The notes under the pieces were generated by a model. That model was not told where the DNA came from. It saw only the letters and a program-made list of their open reading frames with translations, and searched no databases. This document shows, piece by piece, positions 37,054-49,375 of a stretch of DNA of 64,000 nt. Both the position numbers and the translations under genes were made by a program. This DNA is from Heliocidaris tuberculata. Its lineage: Eukaryota > Echinodermata > Echinoidea > Camarodonta > Echinometridae. The stretch lies in NCBI GenBank assembly GCA_025618425.1, contig CM046832.1:61853108-61917107 (forward strand), in the 5' to 3' direction. Each line of letters opens with the position of its first letter. Position 1 is the first letter of the stretch.

Positions 37054-37855
37054 GCACTACCTTTAAACCATTCGGTCAGTCATCATCGTATTACTCACAC
37101 TCACTTGGACATTGCAAAATGGAGCTTCACTCGATATGAAATTAAGCTATCAGCTACAGATTCAAAGCAACCCGTCTCTCATTCACCCTTAATTTCCCTA
37201 AATCCGATGACGGAATAATCAACACGACATCATCAACAACAGCAACAACTGTAATAACAAAAACAAAAACAAAACAACAACAACAAAAAAAAAACACTAA
37301 CATGATGTCATTAACAGCAATACAATCGAAGACAGATTGCAGAGGGTGTTATGATATTCAAGCTCTATTTACTTTTCAAGTTGTCACAAAATGTGAATAA
37401 AATTCTTTGCATTAGTTGCGTGTATTTACATGTATGAAATGAATGGTAATTTTCTTGATATGCATGGGATCTAAAGATACAGTATAACTGACGTAATAAA
37501 TTTGAATACTTACTAATCATACTCATGTTGATAGATTCTCCATTCACACCTGTATGACATTCGACTGTAAAAGGGCAAGGGATGCTACATAATGTATACA
37601 CTTCCTCACGCCATGACAGTCGGCGTATTCTCAATAATGATCAAGACTTGATCATTGAGTGGGGTGATCGATCTTTATTTTCATTTTGATAAAAAATACT
37701 GATTGTTTGAAAATTGATAAGTCATCTCAAATTCATGGGTATGGAATTTGTATTGATGTTGTTTTATAGAAATAATTATTTTTATGACCATAACAGTAAT
37801 GACTTGTTTGAAAGTGTCTTATTCTCATTGTCGGTAAAGGGGGAAGGGTAAAACA

Positions 37856-37863
37856 GTAACAGC

Positions 37864-37904
<41 letters not shown>
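37856..37904. repeat. (CAA)n microsatellite
   Basis: About 16 near-perfect AAC/CAA units within the Hox intron. A shorter, interrupted relative lies at 37225-37292. Confidence 0.9.
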
Positions 37905-38989
37905 ATGATTCACTATATTAATCGATTGATAATTACAGACAGTTTTTCGTGGTATATTTACAAGGAAAATATCAATTTTTAGCAGGCTTCTTGTTAGTGA
38001 CGAACAATAATGGAAGCGATGTTTGACCAGATGTTAACTAGCATCTTAATACATACAGACGTTTATTTTATCGTTGAGACAGTGGACACCAGACAAAATC
38101 CAACACAAGTTCGACGTCAATATTCATCCTTTGCGACTTGGAAGGGAAAATTGATGGAGATTGGAAGCATTTTTGACGGTTTTCTCCAAATCTGTGTGAT
38201 TTGCGAGGGATCGCACCTGTTTGGTGCGTGTATGTTAGGGGTGGAATTGACTGGTATGTACAAAGACCAAAATATGGAGTCGATGTATATGGCCTAGAAG
38301 TTATTCCAGTACAGTAACCTTTGCTTTGGTTCAGTCGAAAGCTTTCAAGAAAAGGTCTTCCTTGCTTTGATATTTTTATGTTAAAACTAAAATTTTTATT
38401 GTCACTTTTCTTGTTGTGATGTCCTACAAAAATTACATTGAAATGATTTCCATGGGTTTTTTTTTAAAGGGAGGATGTCTATTTGTATATATTTCTCTTT
38501 CTTTCCTTTAAAACCTTTTATTGTGGTATCTTACTGAATAGTGGTAATTTCATACCAATCGTTAGTTGAATTTAAGTGATAATTAAGTGGACACTTTACA
38601 TATCCAAACAGAAGACAACTGTTGCTAAATGACTGACGTAACTTAAAATTACAACGGAAATGACAGATAATACCGAAACTCAAAACCATGTTAACTGTTT
38701 TAAAGCATCCCATGTTTTTTATCGCGATGTGTCAAGATTTATGTTTCGTTTAATTTACTTTTCAAATGTTGATTTAGGTTTGATTTAATTAGGGAATATT
38801 CTAATAAAAATGTAAATGAGTTGATAAATCTGAATATTATTCTGTACCTTATTAAAATCAACATTTGTTCCTTACCGTGGCTCTAGCATACACGACTAAC
38901 CGTTGATTTGCGGTACAGTCATGATCGTGCTGAACTATCACAGTGTCTTTCATAATGAGCTCTTTCATAATTCCCCATGCGCGTACCGA

Positions 38990-39035
38990 GGGGGGGGGGT
39001 GTTCAAACACCCCTCCCCCCTTTAGCATTGCTGAT

Positions 39036-39079
<44 letters not shown>

Positions 39080-39130
39080 TGTCAGATAATTTTGAGTAAA
39101 AAGACACCCCGAAAATACCGATAACCTTTC

Positions 39131-39165
<35 letters not shown>

Positions 39166-39235
39166 GGGGGGGGGGGGCTTGTCAGAGAATTTTGGAGTAA
39201 AAAACACCCCCTTTAAAAAAATCCTGGGTACGCCA
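38990..39235 (-). repeat. Reverse-oriented copy of the poly-G/TCTGACAAGC repeat
   Basis: GCTTGTCAGAnAATTTTGnAGTAAAA occurs twice (near 39077 and 39178), with AGCATTGCTGATAAC at 39025 and CCGATAACC at 39118. These are reverse complements of the units at 22895-23245. T runs (39039-39076, 39151-39164) and a G run (39165-39177) interrupt it. It continues into 'ATCCTGGGTACGCCACTG' at about 39221-39238, probably the edge of the dispersed element. Confidence 0.7.
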
Positions 39236-40974
39236 CTGATTCAGCCCATGGTAAACGGTGAAAAGTTCTGAATTCAAGTATCGGAATTAGCCTCCACAAT
39301 TATTGATAAGTACTCCGGGGCAATCATTCATCGAATTGTTTTCCTTTTTTAATATTTTTTTCTACGCATGGGTATAGGCTATTTTATATGGATATGAGTC
39401 AGTGGGGGTACCCGAGTTTTCATGACAAGAGTTATATTATTATTATAACAGTAAGAATGAACATAATAATTTATTAAGATAATATATGAAACAAAAATAC
39501 ACCTGGGCATGTGATAAAAAAGAGTGGATTACATGCTGATGGGAAGAAAAATTATAGTCTCAATGGAGTACGGATGAATAAAAGTAATGCTGACCTGTCG
39601 GGAATTTGCTGATTTTATATTTGGTATTAACATTTAAAGCCATTCTCATTGAATAATATAATATTTGTTTACTCAGTTACTTAGTTTTCATTTATTTGAT
39701 TCACGCAAATCTATGAAGTGATTAGACATATTATGATTCAGAGTTTCTGAAGTAGTTTAATTGTCTCTACATTCATATCAAATTACATTAAAAATGTATT
39801 GGTACATTTCAAGTAAAATTATCATTTGTTGCAGGAAAGTGAAATTTGCCTTTATGCTTCATATTTATCTACATCTTTTTTTATTGGGTTCGAATGAAAT
39901 CTAATGTAGGCCTATGGCATTTTCTCTTGATTTTTAATGAAATTATGGAAAATAAAGAAGATGGATACATGTAAATATTCCATTCAATGAAGACAGGCTA
40001 TGCCTTTTTTTTTGGTATGGTTATCTCACTTTTCAAATCACATGGCATTTATGTACGCCATTGATTAAAAAAAATGCTAAAATGGCACTTTTAAAACAAA
40101 TGTCTCTTTCAGGATGATATTAAGCAAAATTAAAATCGTTCGATTTTGACTATCATTAGCATTGTTTGCTATTACATGTAGATTATATCATGAATATCAT
40201 TAGAGCTAATAATTGCACGATGGTAATTATTTAGTATCAATTAAAGAAAGCAACAATGTATCCCAAAGACGTAGATCTATATGGTGAAAATGAATCATAA
40301 AGAAAGTTCGGAGGCTTCGGTAGGCTACGGAATATGATTGAGAAATAGCAGTATTATCTTGAAACCTAATATTCAGTAATATAACAGATAATGATGGTAA
40401 TATGATGCCTGCACGTCAGTTACCATACAGTAGCGAAGTATGTATTCATGACACATTAATAAGGATTATGTTTCCGACTGTAAATATTAATTTCCAGTTG
40501 CGGTTTTTTTTTCCTGATATCGTTACTCTTTGGTTTCTTGGATAAAGTTTAAGCTTTTTATGGGGAATGGAATAACTTCTTACATTTAAAGAAATTCAGT
40601 AATTGTGAGATTGTTGACCAAGCCAAGAATGAGGTCAAAATATATTGCGAACACCACCAACTCAACACTATCAAGATATAAATGCATTCAATCAGCCTCA
40701 TCAACCTATATTTAATATTAAAGATTGCCAGGATATGTGTATTATTTGTGGAAGCAATGATGATAAGAATTGTCCTTCGTCATTAAAAGGTAAAATGAAA
40801 TGTAAATTCATCTTCTCCACCAATATATATATATATATATTATAATTTATCAAAATCATCCTTGTTAATGAAAGAATGTAAGCAACAAATTCTCGTATAT
40901 ACTAATCCATAATAAATTTTCTTTAAAAAAAAAGAAAAGAAAAAAGAAAAGAAAAGAAGAGAAGAGAAAATAGC

Positions 40975-41110
40975 TTTCGAAATGTTGAAAACTTTTCCGC
41001 GTCTGCCCTTGCGACGAGAGATAACACGGTGTCCTTGCTCCCGTGGCCGTTTAGCCAGTCTGGGTCGTGCAGCGCAATTTAATTGATTGCCGCGCTTTTC
41101 TTCTTTGTTA
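40975..41110 (+). promoter_or_regulatory. Candidate intronic regulatory island, GC-rich with homeodomain-like sites
   Basis: In an AT-rich intron, this 135-bp block is markedly richer in GC (CGCGTCTGCCC, CCCGTGGCCG). It ends in GCGCAATTTAATTGATTGCCGCGC-like sequence, where TAATTGATT fits Hox or Eve homeodomain preferences. Function is inferred only. Confidence 0.3.
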
Positions 41111-42939
41111 AATTTTGCCCTTAATCCACCTCTATGTCTATATACGACTCTTACTTCTAAATTGTGATAGATTTGTATAATTACCCTCTCTTAATCTGGA
41201 AGAAAGAGTAGGCATGATCATGACTAAAATGCACAAACTTACTTTATTTGTAAACAAATCCAGTTCTCGGATTAGCATAGAATGATTTGATAGTCTTTCA
41301 ATAGGCAAAGTTCTTGTCGTTTCAAAACCATATGCAAACATCATGTGAGTAAACTGATAATTAGATATTGATTAATTTATGTGGTCATAAAACAGAGATG
41401 GAAATGAGTTCAATATAATGTTTAGAAATGATACATATTCGGTTGAGATTAAAAGGTAGCGAAACTACGCTACTCTGGTCACGAATAGCCCAATTTGAAA
41501 TACACATATTTTATATTTCTCATTACCGAAATTATATCAATGCCAGACAGATATCAGTCTGCTCAGGGGATTGATGTTAGCCTTTCCTTCAATTAGGTTA
41601 AAAGAGGATTTGCTAAAAATATTGCATCGAAGTATGCATTATTACGATTGGAATAGGAAATGCCATGCGGTATATTTCAATAGAAAATGCCCTTTTAATC
41701 ATAGTTTTATTTAGGGCCGTTGTTTATGTTTACCGTTCATATTGTGTCCATAATGACAACACCTTGACGCATCTTTGTGTATCATTATTTTTTTTCTTCA
41801 GATTTTGAAAATGAGATTGAATATAATTATCAATTATAATATAAATACACAATTTTATTCAATTTAACACCAATGTATCGACGTTTACCGCGCCTTTAGT
41901 TCGACTCTATGACTGACTGGGAATCTACATGAAGTAATGGAAGTGAAATGGATATACTCGTATTTATGGCTTTGCGCTTAATTTGATCATGCCATTTTTC
42001 TACTCCAAAATAAAGACAATACATGTAGTAGCAGTTGAAAATAAACGATCATGTGAAATAAACACTACGATTAACGAGTATTTGATGTCTAGATAGTCAT
42101 GTTAATTGCAAATATTTGTTCTATTATTGGTATCTATAGTAATCATTGAAATACGATTGTCTTTTTAGTTATTACTCTTGCTCTGCCGGAGCGACTTTTA
42201 TACATTTATAGAACGCCAAAAGCATTCACATTATTCAATGAAACTTTTGCCACTCATTCCTTCACCTGAATTGAGATATAAAACTTAACATGAGATGCCT
42301 TGTCCAGTGTTAAAAATCATCAACTTGTTTGAAGTGGTTATTGAAATTTGTTTTTTACAGTGCTATGTCTTGCTTAATGGGCGAAGATGATATGTAGATC
42401 ATAGTCTCCTTACCATGTTGACAAAAGAATGGTGGGTATGGTGGGGGTGCAATTTTGAAATTGTGGTAAAAAACAAACTCAAACTCATTTACGATCAACT
42501 ATATTCAAATGAGCGAGGAAAACATTTATTGAATTCAACAATTATATGTTATGCTGTCTTTGCCCATGCAGTAAATGAGACTCGGGGAAAGTCAGATCAG
42601 TTTAGATAAAATCTAAGATATGTATGCTCTATCAACTGCATTAATGAAACCGCATTACATTAATTTGTAACCCACTGGTGTGTAAAAGGTATCAATTTTA
42701 CCTCATGGTTTGTTGAAGAAATCTGATAGGAGGGTGGTGGTTTGGGGGGGGGGGGGGTAGGGATGAGTGGGTGACTGAGACGTGGACTACTCACTTGTAA
42801 ACACATATTAATGAATGAAACGAGTCTATTTCGTGCTTTGTCCAGCTAAATTACGTGTTAGTTTTACCGCTTTCATACTGGATAATTAGAATCAAACACA
42901 GACGGAACCAACAAACGCTCGAATCGATATCCAATAATG

Positions 42940-43385
42940 TTGAATTGGGAATGCGATCGAAAAAGTATACACGTGTGTCCCTCTGCTCGGCACAGGGTGC
43001 TTTGGACTGAAAAGGGGGTTAGGATGTTCTAAAAGAGGAGGACATGAATTGTCCCCAAATCAAAGGCAAGATAGACCGAAATATCGACGAGTCGGCTGTC
43101 CCCGAGGACCCCAAAAAATGGAAGAAGGTTATATCAGATGAGAGAGAGAGAGAGGTTAGATCTGCGTTAGTTTTGTTAAAGGATATTCGAATGGACAGAG
43201 TTTGGGTTTGGATACTGGACAATACCAACTGTTCAATTTACTACAAATGTCAGAGGCGGTTGGCATTATGTTCGAATTCGGCCAGTGCCTTCTTTTGTGG
43301 AATTGAATGGTCAGCCCAAATGGACAAAGACCAATCCTAGAGATTATCATAAGATTAACTCTTAGGTCGGTAGGACGCGTCAATG
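42940..43385 (+). promoter_or_regulatory. Candidate intronic regulatory island with a Tcf/Lef site
   Basis: About 445 bp of complex, non-repetitive sequence, interrupted only by a short (GA)5. It has a consensus Tcf/Lef core ATCAAAG at 43059-43065. A 98-codon open frame (43044-43340) runs through it and has an unusually protein-like composition (start MNCPQIKGKIDRNI), but it matches no family I know and has no splice or poly(A) context. A conserved enhancer is a better reading than a nested gene. Confidence 0.3.
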
Positions 43386-44114
43386 GTTTTCAATGGTCAG
43401 GCCAATTGGAAATTGTAATTACTTCTCCTCATTTGCTTTAGTTATTTTTCGCCCTTTCCTTTGCTTTCCATTTGTTTACCCCCATATCCCTCTCCTTTCC
43501 ATTATGTCCATTTTGCATTAATTTATTATAATCTTCATCGACATCATAAGGCCAGTACTAGGGTGACAAGGATTTGTAGAGATTATTGTCAACAAGATGG
43601 GGAACTGGCCACCCCGCTGTCTATACCAACTTATAGAGATGAAGAAGAAAAAAAAAAAGAGGAGAAATTTTTAAAATTCAGTATTTCATTAACTCTCATA
43701 TACAATGATGACTATAGTTCGATAAGAGTTTGTTCTTGTTAGTTAACTTCTTTACAGCTTAGGTTTTCCTGGTATAAGAAATGGCATTTCCTGCCCTTGA
43801 ACACAAATTTAACATCTTCATTTGGGTGAAATATTCAGAAGCACAAAAATAACTAATACATTCGTTTTCCTCGTACACTTTTTTTCCAAGTTTCATCTGC
43901 AGAAAATGATTACAATTTGAACCTTGATTCATTGAAGATAATAGTTTGACACCTCCATTGGCCTCAAAGCAGTAGTCCTAAAACATCGAAAAATAAAGAC
44001 AATTGACATGGGCACATTTAAACGGATTGTAAAATGATATCAAGCTACAGTACATCCCAAGTTTGTAAATTAAAATTATCATTATCATGTCTTTATAATA
44101 TTTTTTTAATACAG

Positions 44115-44118
44115 AGAT

Positions 44119-44163
<45 letters not shown>
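44115..44163. repeat. (GA)n microsatellite
   Basis: About 24 uninterrupted AG units inside the Hox intron. Confidence 0.95.
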
Positions 44164-44166
<3 letters not shown>

Positions 44167-46244
44167 GTTGACCTGGAGTTGTGGATCACCCGCAAGTGAT
44201 GTGTAATTCACAGAAGTGGATGGGTATACATGGTATACATGTACATGTATTTAGATTATCCAACTTATCAATTTCAGCGACGGGTTTTGAACTGCTGTTA
44301 TTGTGCTCAGTAGCTTAGCTTATTGTCATTTCGAGGCCAATTTTCATGGGCTTAATGAATGGAAAATCACAATTTTGTAGTCTCATTATTGCAATAGCTG
44401 GATATGTAATTATATTCACCCCTTTTCCTCTATCCATAGCTCTCCATACACAATTTTTGTTTCTTTTGATGGTCATTCGTAATAACAAATTTTAGCCTTA
44501 ATTTCTACAACAAAATTGTAAACAAATGAGAAATGTCGACTATAAATGGTGTATATAGGTTTGGCATTACCATGTCTAACATGTTTATTTCCTGTCGTCG
44601 ACTTTTCCTTTTTTTCTAAATAATTTCATTTCTAGGTCAAGTTGATAATGGTTCTGCTTCAACTTTTCCACTTTTCAACTTCGATCGATTCTGAAGCAAG
44701 ATCAAATATCAGGAGATTGATTGACAGAAGAAAGTTATAAATATATTATGATATAAGAGAAATATTGAAAGTATTGAAAGCACCAATAAAAGTATAGTTT
44801 CTTGGGGTTTTCTCTGTGACTTGATGTCTCTTTTCGTCTCATTTCTCAATAAAGTGTTTTCGATATCGACTCTCTTCTAAACGAGCTAAGAGAAACCCTT
44901 TCCCCAGCGGTACTCTCCATGCGGCCCTACCAGATCTCATGGTCAAAAGCTGAGTAGAATTAACTACCCTTTTTGTAGAAGTCCGTATTGATACCATTAT
45001 CAATATTTGAAATATGGTTGTTACCTATTCAAGGGGTGCATCTGATAACAGGTAGCAAGAACCGGCATGTCATTGAACCTGGCGATATTTTTCTTGAAAA
45101 ATCATCTATAGAGATGTAGAGAGACCAGACGGTGCCAAGGTATTGTGTTGGTATTGAGGTACATCTCAATGCTATCACAAAGCTTGATGTTTTTTTAGAG
45201 TTTGTAGATCACCAAAATCCAACGATCGTCTAACCATTGCAGAGTTGAAGCGCCGAGATGTCAAATAAACGCACCGTCCTGCTTGTGCAGTGAGCGGGGA
45301 ACCTCGTGTATCGCCCGGGGCCAGGCGGCGTGCCTGAACGCCAGTGGCTGGCTCGCGACAAAGACTCGGATACCCTACCTACAAAGACGTATAGAAAAGG
45401 GCATATTTGTTGCTTGTCACTTCTTTTTAGTGTATGTAAACTCCCAAGTATAGATGATGGTGTGCATTCATAAACAGCCAAAGATATAAAGACACCTCTT
45501 TATATTGAGCTATTTTCTTGTAAAAACAGTGTAATTAATCATATCCAGACAATGTTGAAGTAGAAAATTGGGGTGTTTAGTTCTCTGCGGCTTGTAAACC
45601 AGTTTTTTTTTTTTTTTTTTTCATTTTGTAAAGCAGCCGCGTGTTTTTTGCACTAAAATACCAGAAGACAAGCATCGCAATTCAAGCTTCAGATTGTATC
45701 TTTCACTTTGATTATCTTCTTTATTTTTATGTGAAGTAAAGAAGTATTTTATGCATAGAATTGGCAACAAAACTTGTTGAAAAATGTGAGTATTAATCCC
45801 AGACATATTAAAAAGTGAACGAGACGGCAAAATCCTTGTTCTGAAAGTACTTGGAACAATTTATCCTTTCAATTTATCTAATCATACTAGTCTACTTCTT
45901 CACAATACTTTGTCTGTGTACGGTCGCATGTCATGGAAACAAAATTTTATAGTGTACATAAATATAAAATGAAATCAAAGTAATCTATTTCCATCTTTAA
46001 CAAAACGAAAAAAACATTGGGTCATAGCAAAAATAATTTACAAGAATTATAATCATAGTGAATCATTAAACAAAAAACAACCCCCCTCCCCCCCAAAAAA
46101 ATAAAAAAATAAAAAAAATACAGAAATGTATGTCAAGAATGGCCCTTATAATTATAGAGAGAATGTAGCATAGGAACACCATTATTTATTATTATTTAGT
46201 GAAATGAAATCTACTGGTGGTGTTATAAAATAAATGACAGATAT

Positions 46245-46250
46245 AGAGAG

Positions 46251-46284
<34 letters not shown>

Positions 46285-46339
46285 AGAAGAAGAGAAGAAG
46301 AAGAAGAAGAAGAAGAAGAAGAAGAAGAAGAAGAAGAAG

Positions 46340-46369
<30 letters not shown>
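46245..46369. repeat. (GA)n plus (GAA)n purine tract
   Basis: (GA)n to about 46280 and then around 28 GAA units with one interruption, all purine on the plus strand. It lies about 1.8 kb before coding exon 2. Confidence 0.95.
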
Positions 46370-46372
<3 letters not shown>

Positions 46373-47209
46373 ACATTTACATTTCTTCGAAGAGATATTG
46401 TTTATAATTTTAGACATTTAATTCATATTAGTCCAAAGAATTAGAAGGCTCTTAAATGTATCACTGCCTGAAACCCAGTGGACACAACTAACGTGACAAA
46501 TGGAGAAAAATTACATGGAAATTGGAAATGAAGTCATTCATGCTCTATTGTTACTGGAAACGAAACGAATCTTAAAATAAACCTCTTCTCATATTTTGTT
46601 CTTCATGCAAACATTTTATTAAAATATATTTATTTGATGATATAGAATCATTTAATGGAGATAATTAAAGTGACAAGGAGTCCTGATCAAACTGTCTAAA
46701 AAGTTTATATAATCATTACACATTTATTAAATCTAACTTGATGTTATTGCTATTGTCATCCGCTTATTCATACTTATTTTATATTGTATTTATCAGTTTG
46801 TGACCGAAGAAACCTGTAATTCATATCGTCATCCATTAAAAACAGTTTAACGCTTTACATAGATTGACCGCTTTTTATTTTTTTATAATATTGTAAAGGT
46901 TAGTTGATGGAAAATTCATTCATTAATGAGAGGAGACTCCCCAACATAGAGTTGGCCTTAATGAAAATGATGAAAGACGAACGAGAGACTACCTGCACAG
47001 GATATTACTTCAGTTTTTAAAAGGCTCTTTATCCTTATAAAACTGAACACTTAAAAAAAATAAAAAGAGGTAAACTTCTTTTTAAAAACATGATGAAATG
47101 AAGTAACACCTATTGTGGTATATGAGAAAGTATCAAACAGACATCGCATTAAATGTATATGAGCATTCGTATGCCTCCCTCACTTATTTCGTTTAATTTT
47201 TGTGTAATA

Positions 47210-47425
47210 ATTGCACCCAATGACCTATATAGAGTCACGACGGAAGCCATGTTTTTACCAAACCCTGAACGGCCTTTTCAACTTAATTTATAAATTAATA
47301 TTTGAAGTCTAATTTTCTAAGCGGTGGCCTCCGTGACATTGTGGTGCAGCGTGGGTCAAATAATGGCGGAGAGCGTTCCAACCAACAGACTGCAGCTAGG
47401 AAATACTTCTGAATTAATGAAAAAT
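47210..47425 (+). promoter_or_regulatory. Candidate regulatory island before coding exon 2
   Basis: Complex sequence with GGCGG words, CAGCGTGGGTCAAATAATGGCGG and an AATTTATAAATT palindrome, about 0.7 kb upstream of the exon 2 acceptor. It stands out from the AT-rich intron, but no specific role can be shown. Confidence 0.25.
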
Positions 47426-48138
47426 ATTTTTGTTTAACAGTGCATCCATTACGTAAATTAATTATCATATCTGACTCTTGAACGCCTAAAGTGAATGAGA
47501 CTGTTTTAGAAAAGAGAAAGAAACAAACAGTTTTGGGGGAAGATTAAAGTGCCATCTATAAAATAACAAGCACGGCTAAAAAAGTAGAAGCTATATTTGA
47601 TATAATGCGATATGAAGATCTGCAGACAAAGTCAAATGAAAGAAAGAGAGAGACAGAGAGAGGGAAAAGAGAGTTTAAAAATATCCTATGAAAAGAAAAT
47701 TGAAAGGGAACTATTCGCAGTTTTCTTAGTTTGATTATACTTACATGCTTTTTCTCTTGATAAAAAAATAATGAAAATATAAATATGAACAAACAAGAAT
47801 CACCATGGTATTTAAGATGTTTCAATTTTCAAATCTCCATAATGATTACATTAGAACTGAGTAATGACATCTTACTCTAATGCCTGGTGTCACATCATTT
47901 CATTAGTTTGAAAGTTTTCCTTTTCAATCGGACATTATAGAATACGAATGTTGGAATCCCTTGTTGTTTGTTTACCATTTCATTCAAAACGACATAGTCG
48001 TTTAGCTTATAGTATTTATGGTTCGTAATTTCGCGTTTGTTTTCAGCTCATAACTCTTACATTTATTTGTAATAACGCTAAATACAAAACTCATGTATCT
48101 TTTCTTTCTATTTTCTCTTTTTTTCTCTCTCTCTCAAG

Positions 48139-48617
48139 GAGGCGCGTCATCGTGCAGTCTTCTTGCAACCTTCACAACGACCCCTAGAAGAACCAAACGA
48201 CGTCCATACTCCAAGTTACAGATTTATGAACTGGAAAAAGAGTTCCAAGCTAACATGTACTTGACCCGTGATCGCCGCTCGAAGCTCTCTCAGGCTCTCG
48301 ACCTCACCGAACGCCAGGTCAAAATCTGGTTCCAGAACAGGCGAATGAAGATGAAAAAACTGAACGAAAAAGAAAAGACGCAATCGGCGAAGAAGAAGAC
48401 GGCTGAAGGCTCATCATCGCATACCTCAACCACCTCATCCACCTCATCCACCTCATCGACGTCGTCAGCGTCAACGATGTCCCAATCGAGTTCATCACAG
48501 CAGCAACAGCCGCACCACCATCATCAACACCACCACCACCATCACAACCACCACCCTTCACCCATCGCGATTAACACGTCACATCAGTCAATTGGACATC
48601 AACCGCAGCTACGATGA
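48139..48617 (+). CDS. Hox11/13b: Posterior Hox transcription factor Hox11/13 type, coding exon 2 with homeodomain
   Basis: Completes the glycine codon split after 30250 and encodes residues 178-336 to the TGA at 48615. The homeodomain occupies residues 194-253 (48186-48365). It has Tyr8, Leu16, Phe20, helix-3 [13 protein letters not shown] with Trp48, Phe49, Gln50, Asn51 and Arg53, all intact for DNA binding. [19 protein letters not shown] and the KMKK end are typical of echinoderm and hemichordate Hox11/13 (AbdB-type) proteins. After a Lys/Glu-rich linker the tail is Ser/Thr-rich (269-297), then Gln4, then His-rich (303-316), ending SIGHQPQLR. This long simple tail is unusual for a Hox protein and likely length-polymorphic. 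A TTTTTTTCTCTCTCTCTCAAG acceptor-type tract supports the exon start. Role: posterior patterning and hindgut/blastopore specification (family knowledge). Confidence 0.93.
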
Positions 48618-48660
48618 GGGAATCTATGTGCCGTTGATGTCGTGATCGTTTTATTTGACA

Positions 48661-48694
<34 letters not shown>

Positions 48695-49375
48695 GCGTGT
48701 GCGTGTGTGTGAATGAGCTCATTCATAAGTAGCGACACAAACTATTTGTAATCGTGCTGATATAGAAATGTACTTTGAAATGTTCCTGCAGCACCACCAC
48801 CACTTCATATTATTGGTTTTAATTATTTCATGAAATAATCATAAGAAGGATACGAAATACCACGTGACAGAACACATATGATGGCAAGGACGGACCCTGC
48901 TTGATTAAAAGCAGGGGCATTTGCATTAATTATTCCTTTCTTATACGTATCTTCTCCATGGATAATTCAAGGCGTATTCGTGCGTTTCTTTATAGGAACT
49001 GAAACGTGAATACAGCGACCTGCAGTGCCACTTCAAAGAAACTGGACTTGACAAAGCGGAAAGTTGGGCCTGATTTTCCAGTGTTGATAATAATCTTGAT
49101 TAATTTCCAGCCACCATTTTCTTGTGCCATCATGGCTTTTCACATTGTTGGTCACGTTTGATGTAGGTACTTTTCATTTACTTTTCTTGAAATTTGTATT
49201 ATTCCAAAACAGGTTTTTTATGGTAATTAGTCGTGCGGAGCTGTTGCTATACGTGTCTTGTTGAAGAAGTTGTAGAGTGTCTTAATACATCTTTTGGCTG
49301 ATACAAAAGGCTTTGCAATCATGTAAAGAAATCAATAACGTTCTTTTTCTTGGTCTCTTAATAAACCCGTTTAAT
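48618..49375 (+). other. Probable 3' UTR with poly(A) signal at 49360-49365
   Basis: It starts with (CT)n and (GT)n at 48668-48711. The first clear AATAAA after the stop codon is 49360-49365, giving a 3' UTR of about 0.75 kb. A second AATAAA is at 50040-50045. Which one is used is unknown. Confidence 0.4.

Larger units (their letters stand above)
30251..48138 (+). other. Large phase-1 intron of the Hox gene (17,888 bp)
   Basis: Bounded by GTAAGT at 30251 and a long pyrimidine tract ending CTCTCTCAAG at 48138. It interrupts a glycine codon just upstream of the homeodomain, the standard position of the single Hox intron. The content is non-coding: about 5 kb of unique AT-rich DNA (30.3-35.5 kb), a THAP transposon (35598-37053), a (CAA)n run (37856-37904), a poly-G/poly-T repeat (38990-39235), GA and GAA microsatellites (44115-44163, 46245-46369) and several complex islands listed separately. 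From memory, published work on sea urchin hox11/13b places a developmental control module in its intron. Which island here corresponds to it cannot be told from sequence alone. Confidence 0.85.

Noticed and set aside
38010..38297. 95-codon intronic frame starting MEAMFDQMLTS
   Set aside because: It looks superficially protein-like but has no known domain, no splice or poly(A) context, and lies in the Hox intron.
48319..48561. Minus-strand frame opposite the Hox C-terminus
   Set aside because: It is antisense to the simple-sequence coding tail of the Hox gene.
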